A stretch of DNA of 64,000 bases from Aeromicrobium massiliense JC14 (GCF_000312105.1 NZ_HE978637.1:590377-654376); one strand, 5' to 3'; positions 45,111 to 54,561 are shown, counted from the first letter of the stretch. Notes: generated by a model from the letters alone, not told the origin. A program made the numbers and translations.

Positions 45111-45634
45111 TGTCGCTCCCGCACGACCCGCAGCAGGACCTGCCGGAGGCGGACACCGAGTCGTTCGCCCGGCAGATCCTGCTGCAGCGGCTGACCGACC
45201 AGCCGCGCAGCCGCGCCGAGCTCGCCGAGTCGCTGGCCAAGAAGAACGTCCCGGCCGACGTGGCTCAGCGCCTGCTCGACCGGTTCGAGGAGGTCGGCCT
45301 GATCGACGACGCCGCCTTCGCCCGCATGTGGGTGGAGTCGCGGCAGCGGTCGAAGGGCCTCGGTCGGTCGGCCCTCGCGCGCGAGCTGCGCAAGAAGGGC
45401 ATCGACGACGAGCTGGCCGGCGAGGCGCTCGAGCTGGTCGACACCGACACCGAGGTGCAGGCCGCGCACCGGCTCGTCCAGAAGAAGCTGCGCAGCATGC
45501 AGGGCCTGGACCAGACCGTGAAGACCCGTCGGCTGACCGGCATGCTCGCCCGCAAGGGCTACTCGCCCTCGGTGGCGTTCTCGGTCGTCCGCGAGGAGCT
45601 CGGGTCCGAGTTGGAGCCGCGGGAGTCCCTCTGA
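45110..45634 (+). CDS. recX: Regulatory protein RecX
   Basis: Inhibits RecA filament extension. The 174-aa product shows three RecX helical repeats: ARQILLQRLTDQPRSRAELAESLAKK, then VGLIDDAAFARMWVESRQRSKGLGRSALARELRKKGI, and RLTGMLARKGYSPSVAFSVVREEL. ATG 45110 overlaps the recA stop, so RecX is made from the recA mRNA. Confidence 0.95.
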
Positions 45635-45691
45635 GTCGTTGACGGCGCCCCCGTCGGCTCCTACCGTCGAGGGGACGAGAGGCGGAAGGCC

Positions 45692-46765
45692 ATGGCGGCT
45701 GTCGTGCTGGTCGGGACGCGCAAGGGACTGTTCGTGGGGCGGTCCGACGATCGTGAGCGCTGGGACTGGGACCCGCTCGCCTTCTCCATGGAGGAGGTCT
45801 ACTCGGTCGGTGTGAGCCCGCACGGCTCGCCGCCTCGCCTGTTCGTCGGCACCACCAGCTGGCCCTTCGGGCCCCGCCTGATGCGGTCGGACGACCTGGG
45901 CGCGTCCTGGCAGGAGCCCAAGCGCGCGTTCGGCTTCCCGCCCGGTTCCGGTGCCATCGTCGAGCGCATCTGGCAGGTCCAGGCCTCGCCGGTCGACCCG
46001 GACGTCGTCTGGGCCGGCACCCAGCCCTCGGCCCTGTTCCGCTCCGGCGACGGCGGCGAGACGTTCGACCTGGTGCAGGCGCTGTGGGACCACCCGCACC
46101 GTGCCGACTGGGAGCCGGGCGCTGGTGGCCAAGCCATCCACACGATCCTGCCGCACCCCACGGACCCGGACGTCGTGACGGTGGCGATGTCGACCGGTGG
46201 CGTCTATCGCACCGAGGACGGCGGGGCGTCGTGGAACCCCCGCAACCACGGCATCGCGGTGCCGTTCATGCCGGGGGAGACGCCCGAGTACGGCCAGTGC
46301 GTGCACAAGGTGGCGGTCGACGCCGGCGGCCCCGACCGCATGTACGCCCAGAACCACGGCGGGGTGTACCGCACCGACGACGCCGGCCGGTCCTGGGCGC
46401 GCATCAGCGAACCGTTGCCGGCCGAGTTCGGGTTCCCGGTGCTCGCGCACCCACGGCGTCCCGGGACTGCGTACGTCTTCCCGCTGAGCGCGGACATCGA
46501 GCGCTTCCCGCCCGGCGCCAGGCCCAGCGTCTGGCGCACCGAGGACGCGGGCGACACCTGGCACGAGCTCCACGCCGGGCTGCCCGACGAGGCGTACACC
46601 GTGGTGCTGCGCGACGCGCTGTGCCACGACGGCGCCGACCCGCTGGGCCTGTACGTGGGCACGCGGCACGGGGCGGTGTGGTCGAGCACCGACGAGGGGG
46701 AGTCGTGGCACGAGATCCGGGCCAACCTGCCTGAGGTCGTGTGCGTCCGGGCCCTGACCTTCTGA
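45692..46765 (+). CDS. BNR/sialidase-like beta-propeller protein
   Basis: A 357-aa protein without a signal peptide. Several Asp-box/BNR repeats (S/T-x-D-x-G-x-S-W) are visible: RSDDLGASW, RSGDGGETF, RTEDGGASW, RTDDAGRSW, RTEDAGDTW, SSTDEGESW. This gives about six blades, a propeller of the exo-sialidase/YCF48 type. Catalytic sialidase residues (Arg triad) are not evident, so enzyme activity is doubtful. ATG 45692 follows GGCGGAAGG. The function is unknown. Confidence 0.8.
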   Translation: MAAVVLVGTRKGLFVGRSDDRERWDWDPLAFSMEEVYSVGVSPHGSPPRLFVGTTSWPFGPRLMRSDDLGASWQEPKRAFGFPPGSGAIVERIWQVQASPVDPDVVWAGTQPSALFRSGDGGETFDLVQALWDHPHRADWEPGAGGQAIHTILPHPTDPDVVTVAMSTGGVYRTEDGGASWNPRNHGIAVPFMPGETPEYGQCVHKVAVDAGGPDRMYAQNHGGVYRTDDAGRSWARISEPLPAEFGFPVLAHPRRPGTAYVFPLSADIERFPPGARPSVWRTEDAGDTWHELHAGLPDEAYTVVLRDALCHDGADPLGLYVGTRHGAVWSSTDEGESWHEIRANLPEVVCVRALTF

Positions 46766-46776
46766 CACCACCCGCG

Positions 46777-46794
46777 GTTACCTACGGGTAACGT
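46777..46794 (+). promoter_or_regulatory. Palindromic operator overlapping the -10 of the DUF4442 gene
   Basis: A perfect inverted repeat GTTACC-TACG-GGTAAC (46777-46792) overlaps the -10 TAACGT (46789-46794), which sits 7 nt before ATG 46802. A bound dimer, for example a TetR/FadR-type acyl-CoA regulator, would block the promoter. The identity of the regulator is inference. Confidence 0.6.
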
Positions 46795-46801
46795 ACGCGC
46801 C

Positions 46802-47260
46802 ATGACCGCGACCTACGACATGTACCGGCGCATCACGGCGCTGCCGAAGGGCGACTGGCTCTTCTCGACGCTGTTCGGCCGCAAGGCGCCGTACTTCCGC
46901 ACCATCAAGATGCGGGTGCGCTCGGTCGAGCCGCACCGCGCCGAGCTGATGCTGCCCAAGCGCAAGGCGGTGCACAACCACATCGGAACCGTGCACGCCA
47001 TCGCCGTCTGCAACGGCCTGGAAGCCGCCATGGGTCTGCTGGCCGAGGCGACGGTACCGGACGACGCGCGCTGGCTGCCGAAGGGCATGGACGTCAGGTA
47101 CCTGGCCAAGTCCACGACCGACCTGGTCTGCACGGCCACCACGACGCCCGAGGACTGGGCCCAGGCGCCCGACGTGCCGGTGACGGTGCGGGCGACCCGC
47201 GCCGACGGCACGGTCGTCGTCGAGGGCACGATCCACCTCTGGGTCACGCCGAAGTCCTGA
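46802..47260 (+). CDS. Hotdog-fold DUF4442 protein
   Basis: A 152-aa protein of the DUF4442 family, related to PaaI/YiiD-type thioesterases. Features: AELMLPKRKAVHNHIGTVHAIAVCNGLEAAMGLL (the N-H-I-G-T-V-H hotdog helix, about residues 55-85) and WLPKGMDVRYLAKS. It may act on acyl-CoA esters, consistent with the acyl-CoA-regulator-like palindrome before it. It ends at a strong bidirectional terminator. Confidence 0.85.
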   Translation: MTATYDMYRRITALPKGDWLFSTLFGRKAPYFRTIKMRVRSVEPHRAELMLPKRKAVHNHIGTVHAIAVCNGLEAAMGLLAEATVPDDARWLPKGMDVRYLAKSTTDLVCTATTTPEDWAQAPDVPVTVRATRADGTVVVEGTIHLWVTPKS

Positions 47261-47274
47261 CCCCGGACGTACGA

Positions 47275-47303
47275 GGGCCCCGGCACCGATGGTGCCGGGG
47301 CCC
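47275..47303. terminator. Bidirectional terminator between DUF4442 gene and gluD
   Basis: A perfect 13-bp stem (47275-47287 with 47291-47303) with a 3-nt loop, followed on the plus strand by TTCT. It lies between convergent genes and can serve both strands. Confidence 0.85.
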
Positions 47304-47318
47304 TTCTGCGTCAGGGGT

Positions 47319-48182
47319 TCAGAGAGCGGTGCCGCTGTCGAGGCGACGGTTCTCCAGGTCCATGGCCGTGCGACCGGCGTCATTACCAGCCACCTTGGGG
47401 GAGCGGTTGATACGTCCCTCGACCCAGTTGCCGAACCAGCTCAGCAACAGGTTGAGGATGATGTAGATGACGGCGAGCACGAGGGCCGTCGCGAGGTAGT
47501 TGCCGAACGTCCGCCAGATCTCGCGACCGGCCACGGTGAGGCCGGACGCGGTGATGACGTAGCCCAGCGACGTGTCCTTGAGCGCGACGATGCACTGGCT
47601 GATGAGCGACGGGATCATGATCCGGATCGCCTGGGGCAGCTGGATGATCCGGGTGACCGCGGTCTTGCGCAGGCCCAGCGCGTAGCCGGCCTCCACCTGT
47701 CCGCTCGGGACGGCGTTGATGCCGGCCCGGAAGATCTCCGCCAGCACCGAGCCGTTGTACAGCACGAGGCCGGCGACCAGGGGCCAGATCGTGTAGAGCG
47801 GGTAGCCGGCCAGCGCCCAGATGAAGATGATCAGCAGCAGGAGCGGGACGGCACGGAAGAACTCGACGAACAGCCACGCCGGCCAGCGGACGATCCGGTG
47901 GTCGGACAGCTTGGCGACACCGAGGATCACGCCGAGCACGACGGCACCGGCGATGGCGAGTGCTGCCGAGATCACGGTCCACATCAGGCCCTCGAGGAGG
48001 ACGTTGATGTAGACCGGGGTGACGAACGGCTCCCAGTTCTGGGCCGTGAAGAGGTCCTCGGTGTAGAGCTTCCAGATCGCGAGCCCGAACAGGACCACGA
48101 GGGCCACGACCGTCAGGCCGCCGATGACGCGGTGGCGTCGGCGAGCCTTCGGGCCCGGGACGTCGAACAGGACGCTGGTCAT
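47319..48182 (-). CDS. gluD: Glutamate-type amino acid ABC transporter permease (GluD)
   Basis: A 287-aa HisMQ-family permease with about five transmembrane helices. The EAA-type loop is GQVEAGYALGLRKTAVTRIIQLPQAIRIMIP, preceded by FVEFFRAVPLLLLIIFIW. A 40-residue N-terminal region precedes the first helix. ATG 48182 overlaps the gluC stop. It is the last gene of gluABCD and ends at the shared terminator. Confidence 0.9.
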   Translation of the reverse strand: MTSVLFDVPGPKARRRHRVIGGLTVVALVVLFGLAIWKLYTEDLFTAQNWEPFVTPVYINVLLEGLMWTVISAALAIAGAVVLGVILGVAKLSDHRIVRWPAWLFVEFFRAVPLLLLIIFIWALAGYPLYTIWPLVAGLVLYNGSVLAEIFRAGINAVPSGQVEAGYALGLRKTAVTRIIQLPQAIRIMIPSLISQCIVALKDTSLGYVITASGLTVAGREIWRTFGNYLATALVLAVIYIILNLLLSWFGNWVEGRINRSPKVAGNDAGRTAMDLENRRLDSGTAL

Positions 48183-48829
48183 CGAGACACCACCTTCCAG
48201 CGACGCTCGATCAGGTAGGCGACCAACGAGATGACCTCCACGATGACGACGTAGCCGAGGCCGATGCCGAAGAAGATCCACCACCTGTCAGTGGCGTGGT
48301 CGTTCAGCAGGCCCCTCATCCGGAAGGTGGCCTCAGCGATGCCGAAGGCCCCCGCGAGGGAGGTGTTCTTCACCAGGGCGATGAGCACGCTGGCGACCGG
48401 CGGGACGATCAGGCGTCCGGCCTGGGGCAGCACGACCTGGGTCATGGTCATGCCGAACGGCATGCCGATGGCTCGAGCTGCCTCGGCCTGGCCGACCGGG
48501 ACGCCGTTGATGCCCGAGCGCAGGGCCTCGGCGATGAACGTCGAGGTGTAGATGCCCATCGCGATGGTGATGAGCGGGAAGAACCCGGGGTTGATGCCGA
48601 TGTCCGGCATGCCGTAGTACGCGATGATGATGAGGATCAGCAGCGGCGTGTTCCGGAACAGGGTGACGTAGACCGTTCCGAACCCACGCAGGATGCCGAC
48701 CGGGCTGACGCGGGCGATCGCCACGAGCACGCCGATCACGAGCGCGTAGGCGCCCGAGACCACCGTGAGCTGCAACGTCTTCCAGAATCCGTCGAGGATC
48801 AGGCTGGCGTTGTCTACCAGGACGTCCAT
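48179..48829 (-). CDS. gluC: Glutamate-type amino acid ABC transporter permease (GluC)
   Basis: A 216-aa permease of the HisMQ family with about five membrane segments. It has TLFRNTPLLILIIIAYYG, then the coupling loop GQAEAARAIGMPFGMTMTQVVLPQAGRLIVP and LVKNTSLAGAFGIAEA. It heterodimerises with GluD. The start ATG 48829 lies 53 bp after gluB. Confidence 0.9.
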   Translation of the reverse strand: MDVLVDNASLILDGFWKTLQLTVVSGAYALVIGVLVAIARVSPVGILRGFGTVYVTLFRNTPLLILIIIAYYGMPDIGINPGFFPLITIAMGIYTSTFIAEALRSGINGVPVGQAEAARAIGMPFGMTMTQVVLPQAGRLIVPPVASVLIALVKNTSLAGAFGIAEATFRMRGLLNDHATDRWWIFFGIGLGYVVIVEVISLVAYLIERRWKVVSR

Positions 48830-48882
48830 CTCATCCTTTCCATGGCGATCAGGCCCGCGTCAGCGGGTCGTGCGGAGCGTGC

Positions 48883-49767
48883 TCAGGCGCAGGCGTCGAG
48901 CTTCGGCGCCTCGGGCACCTCGTTGCCGGACTTGCCCAGGGTCGCGTCGAACGCGTCCTCCCAGGAGCCGTCCTCGAACGCCTTCGTCAGGGAGTCGTTG
49001 ATGAAGGTGCACAGCTCGGGGGAGTCCTTGCTGTAGCCGATGCCGTAGCGCTCCTCGGAGAAGGGCTCGCCGACGACCTTGAGCGCGTCCGGGTCCTGGG
49101 CGGCGTAGCCGAGCAGGATCGAGCCGTCGGTCGTGACCGCGTCGACCGAACCGTTCTTGAGCTGCTCGACGCACTCGGAGTACGTGTCGAAGCCGGCCGG
49201 GGTGACGTCGTACTTCTCCTCGATCGTCTTGATCGGGGTGGAGCCGGTGACCGAGCAGACCTTCTGGCCCTTGAGGTCCTCGGGGCCCTTGATGTCGCTG
49301 TCGGCGGCGACGAGCAGCTGCTGGCCGGTGAGGTAGTACGGGCCGGCCTGGCCGACGACCTGACGACGCTCGTCGGTGATCGAGTAGGACGCCAGCACGA
49401 AGTCGACGGTGCCGTTCTGCAGGAAGGGCTCACGGTTGTCCGAGATGGTCTCGACCCACTCGATGTCCTTGGGCTCGAGGCCGAGCTGGCCGGCGAGGAT
49501 CTTGCCCATCTCGGGGTCGAAGCCGGTCGGCTCGTCCGAGCCGGCGGCCTTGAAGCCGATGCCGGGCTGGTCGAACTTGACGCCGATCTTGACCTTGCCG
49601 GCCTCGGCGATCTCGGCCATGCGGGTGCCCGCGTCGAACTCGGGGCTGTCGACGACCTCGTAGTCGTTGTCGGCGGCCTCGGTCGTGTCGTCGCCGGCGT
49701 CGCCACAGGCGGCGAGCGTCAGCAGGGCAGCGGCGCCGAGCGCCGCGAAGCGGGTGCTGATCTTCAT
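48883..49767 (-). CDS. gluB: Glutamate-type ABC transporter substrate-binding lipoprotein (GluB)
   Basis: A 294-aa lipoprotein: signal ending LLTLAACG (lipobox), then a family 3 amino-acid-binding domain. Ligand-site features include IGVKFDQPGIGFKA, TGFDPEMGKILAGQLG and FVLASYSITDERRQVVGQAGPYY. Two Cys pairs could form disulfides outside the cell. The ligand is likely glutamate or a related acidic amino acid, by homology of the gluABCD arrangement. The start is ATG 49767, 26 bp after gluA. Confidence 0.9.
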   Translation of the reverse strand: MKISTRFAALGAAALLTLAACGDAGDDTTEAADNDYEVVDSPEFDAGTRMAEIAEAGKVKIGVKFDQPGIGFKAAGSDEPTGFDPEMGKILAGQLGLEPKDIEWVETISDNREPFLQNGTVDFVLASYSITDERRQVVGQAGPYYLTGQQLLVAADSDIKGPEDLKGQKVCSVTGSTPIKTIEEKYDVTPAGFDTYSECVEQLKNGSVDAVTTDGSILLGYAAQDPDALKVVGEPFSEERYGIGYSKDSPELCTFINDSLTKAFEDGSWEDAFDATLGKSGNEVPEAPKLDACA

Positions 49768-49793
49768 TGTTCCCCCAGGGGTTGAGTGGGTGG

Positions 49794-50537
49794 TCAGTGC
49801 TTGAGGATCTTGCCCAGGAAGTCCCGGGCGCGCTCCGACTGCGGGTGGTCGAAGAATTCCTGCGGCGTGTTCTGCTCGACGATGCGTCCGTCGGCCATGA
49901 ACACGACGCGGTCGGCGGCGGTGCGGGCGAAGCCCATCTCGTGGGTGACCACGATCATCGTCATGCCGTCGCGGGCCAGCGCGGTCATCGTGTCGAGGAC
50001 CTCGCTGATCATCTCGGGATCGAGGGCCGAGGTGGGCTCGTCGAAGAGCATCACCTTCGGCTGCATCGCCAGGGCGCGGGCGATGGCGACGCGCTGCTGC
50101 TGGCCGCCGGACAGCTGCGCGGGCAGCTTCTGGGCCTGCGAGTCGACGCCGACGCGCTTGAGTAGCTCCATCGCGCGGGCCTCGGCGTCGGCCTTCTTCT
50201 CGCCGCGGACCTTGATCGGGCCCAGCGTGACGTTCTCGAGGATCGTCTTGTGCGCGAAGAGGTTGAACGACTGGAAGACCATGCCGACGTCCGCGCGCAG
50301 CTGGGCGAGGGGCTTGCCCTCGGCCGGCAGCGGCTGGCCGTCGAGCGTGATCGTGCCCTCGTCGATCGTCTCGAGCCGGTTGATCGTGCGGCACAGGGTC
50401 GACTTGCCCGACCCGGAGGGGCCGATCACGACGACGACCTCGCCCTGGGCGACCTCAAGGTCGATGTCCTGGAGCACATGCAGGGAGCCGAAGTGCTTCT
50501 GGACGCCCTGCATGGCGACCATCGGGGTGGAAACCAT
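49794..50537 (-). CDS. gluA: Glutamate-type amino acid ABC transporter ATP-binding protein (GluA)
   Basis: A 247-aa ATPase with Walker [10 protein letters not shown], the Q-loop [11 protein letters not shown] signature [15 protein letters not shown], Walker [14 protein letters not shown] and H-loop VTHEMG. It is the first gene of gluABCD. ATG 50537 is preceded on the minus strand by TAGGTT (50545-50550) with a 7-nt spacer, so the operon mRNA is probably leaderless. Confidence 0.95.
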   Translation of the reverse strand: MVSTPMVAMQGVQKHFGSLHVLQDIDLEVAQGEVVVVIGPSGSGKSTLCRTINRLETIDEGTITLDGQPLPAEGKPLAQLRADVGMVFQSFNLFAHKTILENVTLGPIKVRGEKKADAEARAMELLKRVGVDSQAQKLPAQLSGGQQQRVAIARALAMQPKVMLFDEPTSALDPEMISEVLDTMTALARDGMTMIVVTHEMGFARTAADRVVFMADGRIVEQNTPQEFFDHPQSERARDFLGKILKH

Positions 50538-50544
50538 GGCGCAC

Positions 50545-50550
50545 AACCTA
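50545..50550 (-). promoter_or_regulatory. -10 element of the gluABCD operon
   Basis: On the minus strand TAGGTT is followed by 7 nt and the gluA ATG. It is the only promoter candidate before the four genes. Confidence 0.55.
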
Positions 50551-50607
50551 TCGGTCCCACTGGTCGAGACGACAACCGGAACCGCGATCGTCACCAAGAC
50601 GCAACGA

Positions 50608-50636
50608 AGCCGGCCGGACACGAGGTCCGACCGGCT
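50608..50636 (-). terminator. Terminator after the LVIVD-repeat gene
   Basis: A 12-bp stem with one mismatch-type pair (50608-50619 with 50625-50636). On the minus strand it is followed by a T-rich stretch (TCGTTGCGTCTT). It lies 19 bp beyond the stop of the LVIVD gene. Confidence 0.6.
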
Positions 50637-50654
50637 CCGTGCCGAGCGTCGCCG

Positions 50655-52214
50655 CTACTCGCGGTAGCGCGGCTGGCTCTGCGGGTTCAGCTCGTCGAAC
50701 TTCACCCGCTCCGCCCCGCGGATCCGGCGGTCGTCGACCTTGAACACGTCGAAGCCACGCTGGATCTCGTTGGAGTAGATGTAGCCGTTGTAGTAGTACG
50801 TCGACCACGGGCCGGCCGTGACCAGCTCGTTCGCGTCGTAGGGACCGCGGTCGTGCCAGGCGATCTCCTTCGGGTTGGCCGAGTCGGTGAAGTCGAACAT
50901 CGACCAGCCGCCCTGGTACCAGGCCTGGACCATGATGTCCTTGCCCTTCACCGGGACCAGCGAGCCGTTGTGGGCGACGCAGTTCTCGGTGTTGGCCTGG
51001 GTGCGCGGGATCTTGTAGTAGCTCTTGAACTCAAGCTTCCCGCGGCGGGTGATGTCGTAGATGCCGTTGGCGCCCTTCTCCGGGCCGACCGTCGGGTTGC
51101 AGGTCGGCGCGCCGCCGCCACCGAGCTCGTCGGTGAAGACGACCTTGGTCGCGTCGTTGTTGAACGTCGCCGAGTGCCAGAACGCGAAGTTGTCGTCGCG
51201 CACGTCCTCGGTGACGACCGGCTTCTCGCGGTCGGAGATGTCGAGCAGGATGCCGTCACCCATGCAGGCGCCGGCCATGATGTCCTTGCTCGGGTAGGCC
51301 GTGAGGTCGTGGCAGCCCGACGTCGCGCGGGTGTAGCCGTTGCCCGGGTTGCCGCCGTCGGGGAAGAGCACCGGGACGTTCACCAGCGAGGCCTTCTCCG
51401 GCTTCTCGGTCGGGATCTTCACGACGCCGATCGAGTCCAGCGGAGGCTGGCAGTCCGGGTAGGTGGCGCTGGGCGAGTACGAGGACACGTAGACGTAGAG
51501 GTCCTCGCCCCGGTGTCCCTTGCCGCCCTTCTTGTCGTGGCCCCAGCCGCCCTTGCGGGCCTTGGGCGCCAGCGTGTGGGTGTGCGAGCCGCACGGCGTC
51601 TCGACCGCCGACACGTACTCCGGCACGCGCGGGTTGGAGATGTCGAAGACCTTGATGCCCTCCCACGAGTCCTTGATCGTGGCCGACTGCGCGGTGCTCT
51701 CGCACGAGTCGTCCGAGCGAGACGAGTCGGTGCTCAGCACCAGCAGGTCGCCGTAGACCGAGACGTCGTTCTGCGAGCCGGGGCAGACGACCTGCGACAG
51801 CACCTTCGGCTTGGCCGGGTTCTTGAGGTCGTAGACGGTGAAGCCGTTGTAGTTGCCCGCGTAGGCGTACCGGCCGCTGAACGCCAGGTCGCTGTTGAGC
51901 GCGTCCACGGTGGCGAACGAGCCCTGCTTGGGGATCGTCTTGAGCCGGCGGACGTTGCTGCTGGACTGCTCGTCCGCCTCGGCGTCGAGCTTCGTGCCGC
52001 GGTCGTTCATGCGGGCGATGTCGTTGCCGGGGACGCAGTTGCCGGCGCGCCGGTCGGCGTCCGACAGGGCCGGGAAGTCCTTGCAGGGATCCTCGGTCGT
52101 GCTGGTGTCGTCGGCCGCCGCGCCGATCGGTGCGAGCAGCGCCGTGGTGAGGGCGCCGGCTGCGGCCAGGGTGAGAAGAGCCGTTCCTGAGGCTCTGGAG
52201 CGCGAGATACGCAT
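50655..52214 (-). CDS. Secreted LVIVD-repeat protein
   Basis: A 519-aa exported protein. The signal peptide ends near ALLAPIGAAA, followed by an acidic linker. The body has repeated beta-strand units (FSGRYAYAGNYNGFTVYDLKNPAKPKVL, GIKVFDISNPRVPEYV, GILLDISDREKPVV, GWSMFDFTDSANPKEI) characteristic of LVIVD propellers. A His/Gly/Lys-rich loop (HTHTLAP, then a GGKGHRGED segment) could bind metal. Several Cys probably form disulfides. ATG 52214 follows GGGGGAAGGA. It is divergent from the DUF305 gene; the function is unknown. Confidence 0.8.
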   Translation of the reverse strand: MRISRSRASGTALLTLAAAGALTTALLAPIGAAADDTSTTEDPCKDFPALSDADRRAGNCVPGNDIARMNDRGTKLDAEADEQSSSNVRRLKTIPKQGSFATVDALNSDLAFSGRYAYAGNYNGFTVYDLKNPAKPKVLSQVVCPGSQNDVSVYGDLLVLSTDSSRSDDSCESTAQSATIKDSWEGIKVFDISNPRVPEYVSAVETPCGSHTHTLAPKARKGGWGHDKKGGKGHRGEDLYVYVSSYSPSATYPDCQPPLDSIGVVKIPTEKPEKASLVNVPVLFPDGGNPGNGYTRATSGCHDLTAYPSKDIMAGACMGDGILLDISDREKPVVTEDVRDDNFAFWHSATFNNDATKVVFTDELGGGGAPTCNPTVGPEKGANGIYDITRRGKLEFKSYYKIPRTQANTENCVAHNGSLVPVKGKDIMVQAWYQGGWSMFDFTDSANPKEIAWHDRGPYDANELVTAGPWSTYYYNGYIYSNEIQRGFDVFKVDDRRIRGAERVKFDELNPQSQPRYRE

Positions 52215-52278
52215 GTGTGGTTCCTTCCCCCGAAGTGTTCGTATCGTCGTCTCGCGGAACGGGCAGGCACAAGACCCT

Positions 52279-52306
52279 GGTGCAAAAAGTTTTGCGCCGT
52301 TAACCT
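52279..52306. promoter_or_regulatory. 20-bp dyad between the divergent LVIVD and DUF305 genes
   Basis: GGTGCAAAA-AG-TTTTGCGCC (52279-52298): 9-bp arms with one G-T type mismatch and a 2-bp centre, the only A/T-rich spot nearby. A TAACCT -10 for the plus-strand gene follows at 52301-52306. It looks like a repressor operator serving one or both genes. Confidence 0.5.
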
Positions 52307-52334
52307 CGGCGGGACGAAGCCGTCGGCCGGGGGG

Positions 52335-53024
52335 ATGACGATGACGAGCAGGATCGGGGCCGCGCTGTGCGCGGTCGTGCTGCTGGGGACCGCTGCGTGC
52401 AGCGGCGACGACGACCGTCCGACGGTGGACGGCACGATCGTCCAGCCGGGCAAGCCGGGGGAGGACTCGCGGACGCTGGACGAGGCGCCCGAGGTCGAGC
52501 CCGCGGACGCCAACGACGCCGACATCGCCTTCGCCCAGATGATGGTGCCGCACCACGCCCAGGCGCTGGAGATGGCCGCGTTCGCGCCCCGCGCGGGAGG
52601 TGGCGAGGGCGTCCGGACGTTCGCCGAGCGCATCGCGGCGGCGCAGAAGCCCGAGATCGTGCTCATGTCGAGCTGGCTCACCAAGCGCGGTCAGGACGCC
52701 CCGACCGCCGAGCAGATCGACAAGGGCGAGCTCGGCCCGCTGTCGATGGACGCCCACGACCACCACGGCTCGCACGCGTCGATGGACGACATGCCCGGCA
52801 TGGCGTCCGAGGCGGACCTCGAGCGGTTGTCGCAGGCGAAGGGCGAGGCGTTCGACAAGCTCTTCCTGGAGCTGATGATCATGCACCACCAGGGCGCCAT
52901 GGAGATGGTCGACGAGGTGCTCGCCGAGGGCAGCGACCAGGAGCTCAACGAGCTCGCCGCCGGCATCGGCGCCGACCAGTCGGCCGAGACCGACCGCATG
53001 CGCCAGATGCTGGAGGCGATGTAG
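52335..53024 (+). CDS. DUF305 lipoprotein
   Basis: A 229-aa predicted lipoprotein (lipobox GTAAC, then an acidic linker). DUF305 is a ferritin-like fold. Its two signature helices are present: [14 protein letters not shown] (about residues 67-80) and [13 protein letters not shown] (about 180-192). A Met/His-rich loop between them ([20 protein letters not shown]) suggests copper or other metal binding. DUF305 proteins often accompany metal-resistance genes. ATG 52335 or 52341 is the start. Confidence 0.88.
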   Translation: MTMTSRIGAALCAVVLLGTAACSGDDDRPTVDGTIVQPGKPGEDSRTLDEAPEVEPADANDADIAFAQMMVPHHAQALEMAAFAPRAGGGEGVRTFAERIAAAQKPEIVLMSSWLTKRGQDAPTAEQIDKGELGPLSMDAHDHHGSHASMDDMPGMASEADLERLSQAKGEAFDKLFLELMIMHHQGAMEMVDEVLAEGSDQELNELAAGIGADQSAETDRMRQMLEAM

Positions 53025-53068
53025 TCAGGCGCCCGACCGCGGATGCGGGGGACGCCGGATCGCGGACG

Positions 53069-53074
53069 TACGAT
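53069..53074 (+). promoter_or_regulatory. -10 element for miaB
   Basis: TACGAT is followed by 9 nt and ATG 53084, a leader of at most a few bases. Confidence 0.45.
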
Positions 53075-53083
53075 GGTGCGGCC

Positions 53084-54556
53084 ATGACGAAGACGTATGA
53101 GGTGCGCACCTACGGGTGCCAGATGAACGTGCACGACTCCGAGCGGCTCTCGGGCCTGCTGGAGACCGCCGGCTACGCGAAGGCCGCCGGCGACGCCGTG
53201 CCGGACCTCGTCGTGTTCAACACCTGCGCGGTGCGCGAGAACGCCGACAACAAGCTGTACGGCAACCTCGGCCACCTCGCGTCGGTCAAGGCCAAGAACC
53301 CGACCATGCAGATCGCGGTCGGCGGCTGCCTGGCGCAGAAGGACCGCGCCACGATCACCGAGCGCGCGCCCTACGTCGACGTCGTGTTCGGCACCCACAA
53401 CATCGGCTCGCTGCCGGTGCTGCTGGACCGCGCCGCGATCGAGCGCGAGAGCCAGGTCGAGATCCTCGAGGCGCTCGAGGTCTTCCCGTCCACGCTGCCG
53501 ACCAAGCGCGACTCGGTCTACTCCGCGTGGGTCTCGATCAGCGTCGGCTGCAACAACACCTGCACGTTCTGCATCGTCCCGGCGCTGCGCGGCAAGGAGA
53601 AGGACCGCCGCCCCGGCGACATCCTGGCCGAGGTGCAGGCGCTCGTGGACGACGGCGTCGTCGAGGTGACGCTGCTGGGCCAGAACGTCAACGCGTACGG
53701 CGTCGAGTTCGGCGACCGGCAGGCGTTCGCGAAGCTGCTGCGCGCGTGCGGCGACATCGAGGGCCTGGAGCGCGTCCGCTTCACCAGCCCGCACCCCAAG
53801 GACTTCACCGACGACGTCATCGCCGCCATGGCCGAGACGCCCAACGTCATGCCGCAGCTGCACATGCCGCTGCAGTCGGGCTCGGACCGCGTGCTCAAGG
53901 CGATGCGTCGCTCGTACCGCAAGGAGAAGTTCCTCGGCATCCTCGACCGGGTGCGCGAGGCGATGCCGCACGCGGCCATCACCACCGACATCATCGTCGG
54001 CTTCCCCGGCGAGACCGAGGAGGACTTCCTCGAGACGATGGACGTCGTGCGCCGCGCCCGGTTCAGCAGCGCGTTCACGTTCCAGTACTCCCAGCGCCCC
54101 GGCACGCCCGCCGCGACGATGGACGACCAGCTGCCCAAGGCGGTCGTCCAGGAGCGCTACGACCGGCTCATCGCCCTGGTCAACGAGGTCGCCTACGAGG
54201 AGAACAAGCGGCTCGAGGGCACGACGGTCGAGCTGCTCGTCGCCGACACCAGCGGCAAGAAGGACGGCGCCACGTCGCGGCTCACCGGGCGCGCCCGCGA
54301 CAACCGGCTCGTCCACTTCGTCACCGGCGGCGCCGAGGTGCGTCCGGGCGACATGGTCGAGGTGACGATCACCAAGGGGGCGCCGCACCACCTGGTCAGC
54401 GACGTCCCGCCGGCCTCGATCCGTCGCACGCGTGCCGGCGACGCCTGGGAGGCCCGTCAGGGACGTACCGAGGTGCGCTCGGTCGGCCTGGGCATGCCGA
54501 GCATCGGGGCGCCCGCGCCGCTGCCGGCCGCCGACGTCCCCGCCTGCGCGCTCTGA
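53084..54556 (+). CDS. miaB: tRNA-2-methylthio-N6-dimethylallyladenosine synthase MiaB
   Basis: Radical-SAM methylthiotransferase that modifies i6A37 of tRNA after MiaA. The 490-aa product has the N-terminal UPF0004 domain with C12 and further Cys ([16 protein letters not shown]), the radical-SAM triad C156-x3-C160-x2-C163 (CNNTCTFC), and a C-terminal TRAM domain ([10 protein letters not shown], then [11 protein letters not shown]). The last 40 residues are a Pro/Ala-rich extension. miaA lies 6 kb downstream. Confidence 0.95.
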   Translation: MTKTYEVRTYGCQMNVHDSERLSGLLETAGYAKAAGDAVPDLVVFNTCAVRENADNKLYGNLGHLASVKAKNPTMQIAVGGCLAQKDRATITERAPYVDVVFGTHNIGSLPVLLDRAAIERESQVEILEALEVFPSTLPTKRDSVYSAWVSISVGCNNTCTFCIVPALRGKEKDRRPGDILAEVQALVDDGVVEVTLLGQNVNAYGVEFGDRQAFAKLLRACGDIEGLERVRFTSPHPKDFTDDVIAAMAETPNVMPQLHMPLQSGSDRVLKAMRRSYRKEKFLGILDRVREAMPHAAITTDIIVGFPGETEEDFLETMDVVRRARFSSAFTFQYSQRPGTPAATMDDQLPKAVVQERYDRLIALVNEVAYEENKRLEGTTVELLVADTSGKKDGATSRLTGRARDNRLVHFVTGGAEVRPGDMVEVTITKGAPHHLVSDVPPASIRRTRAGDAWEARQGRTEVRSVGLGMPSIGAPAPLPAADVPACAL

Positions 54557-54561
54557 CGCGT

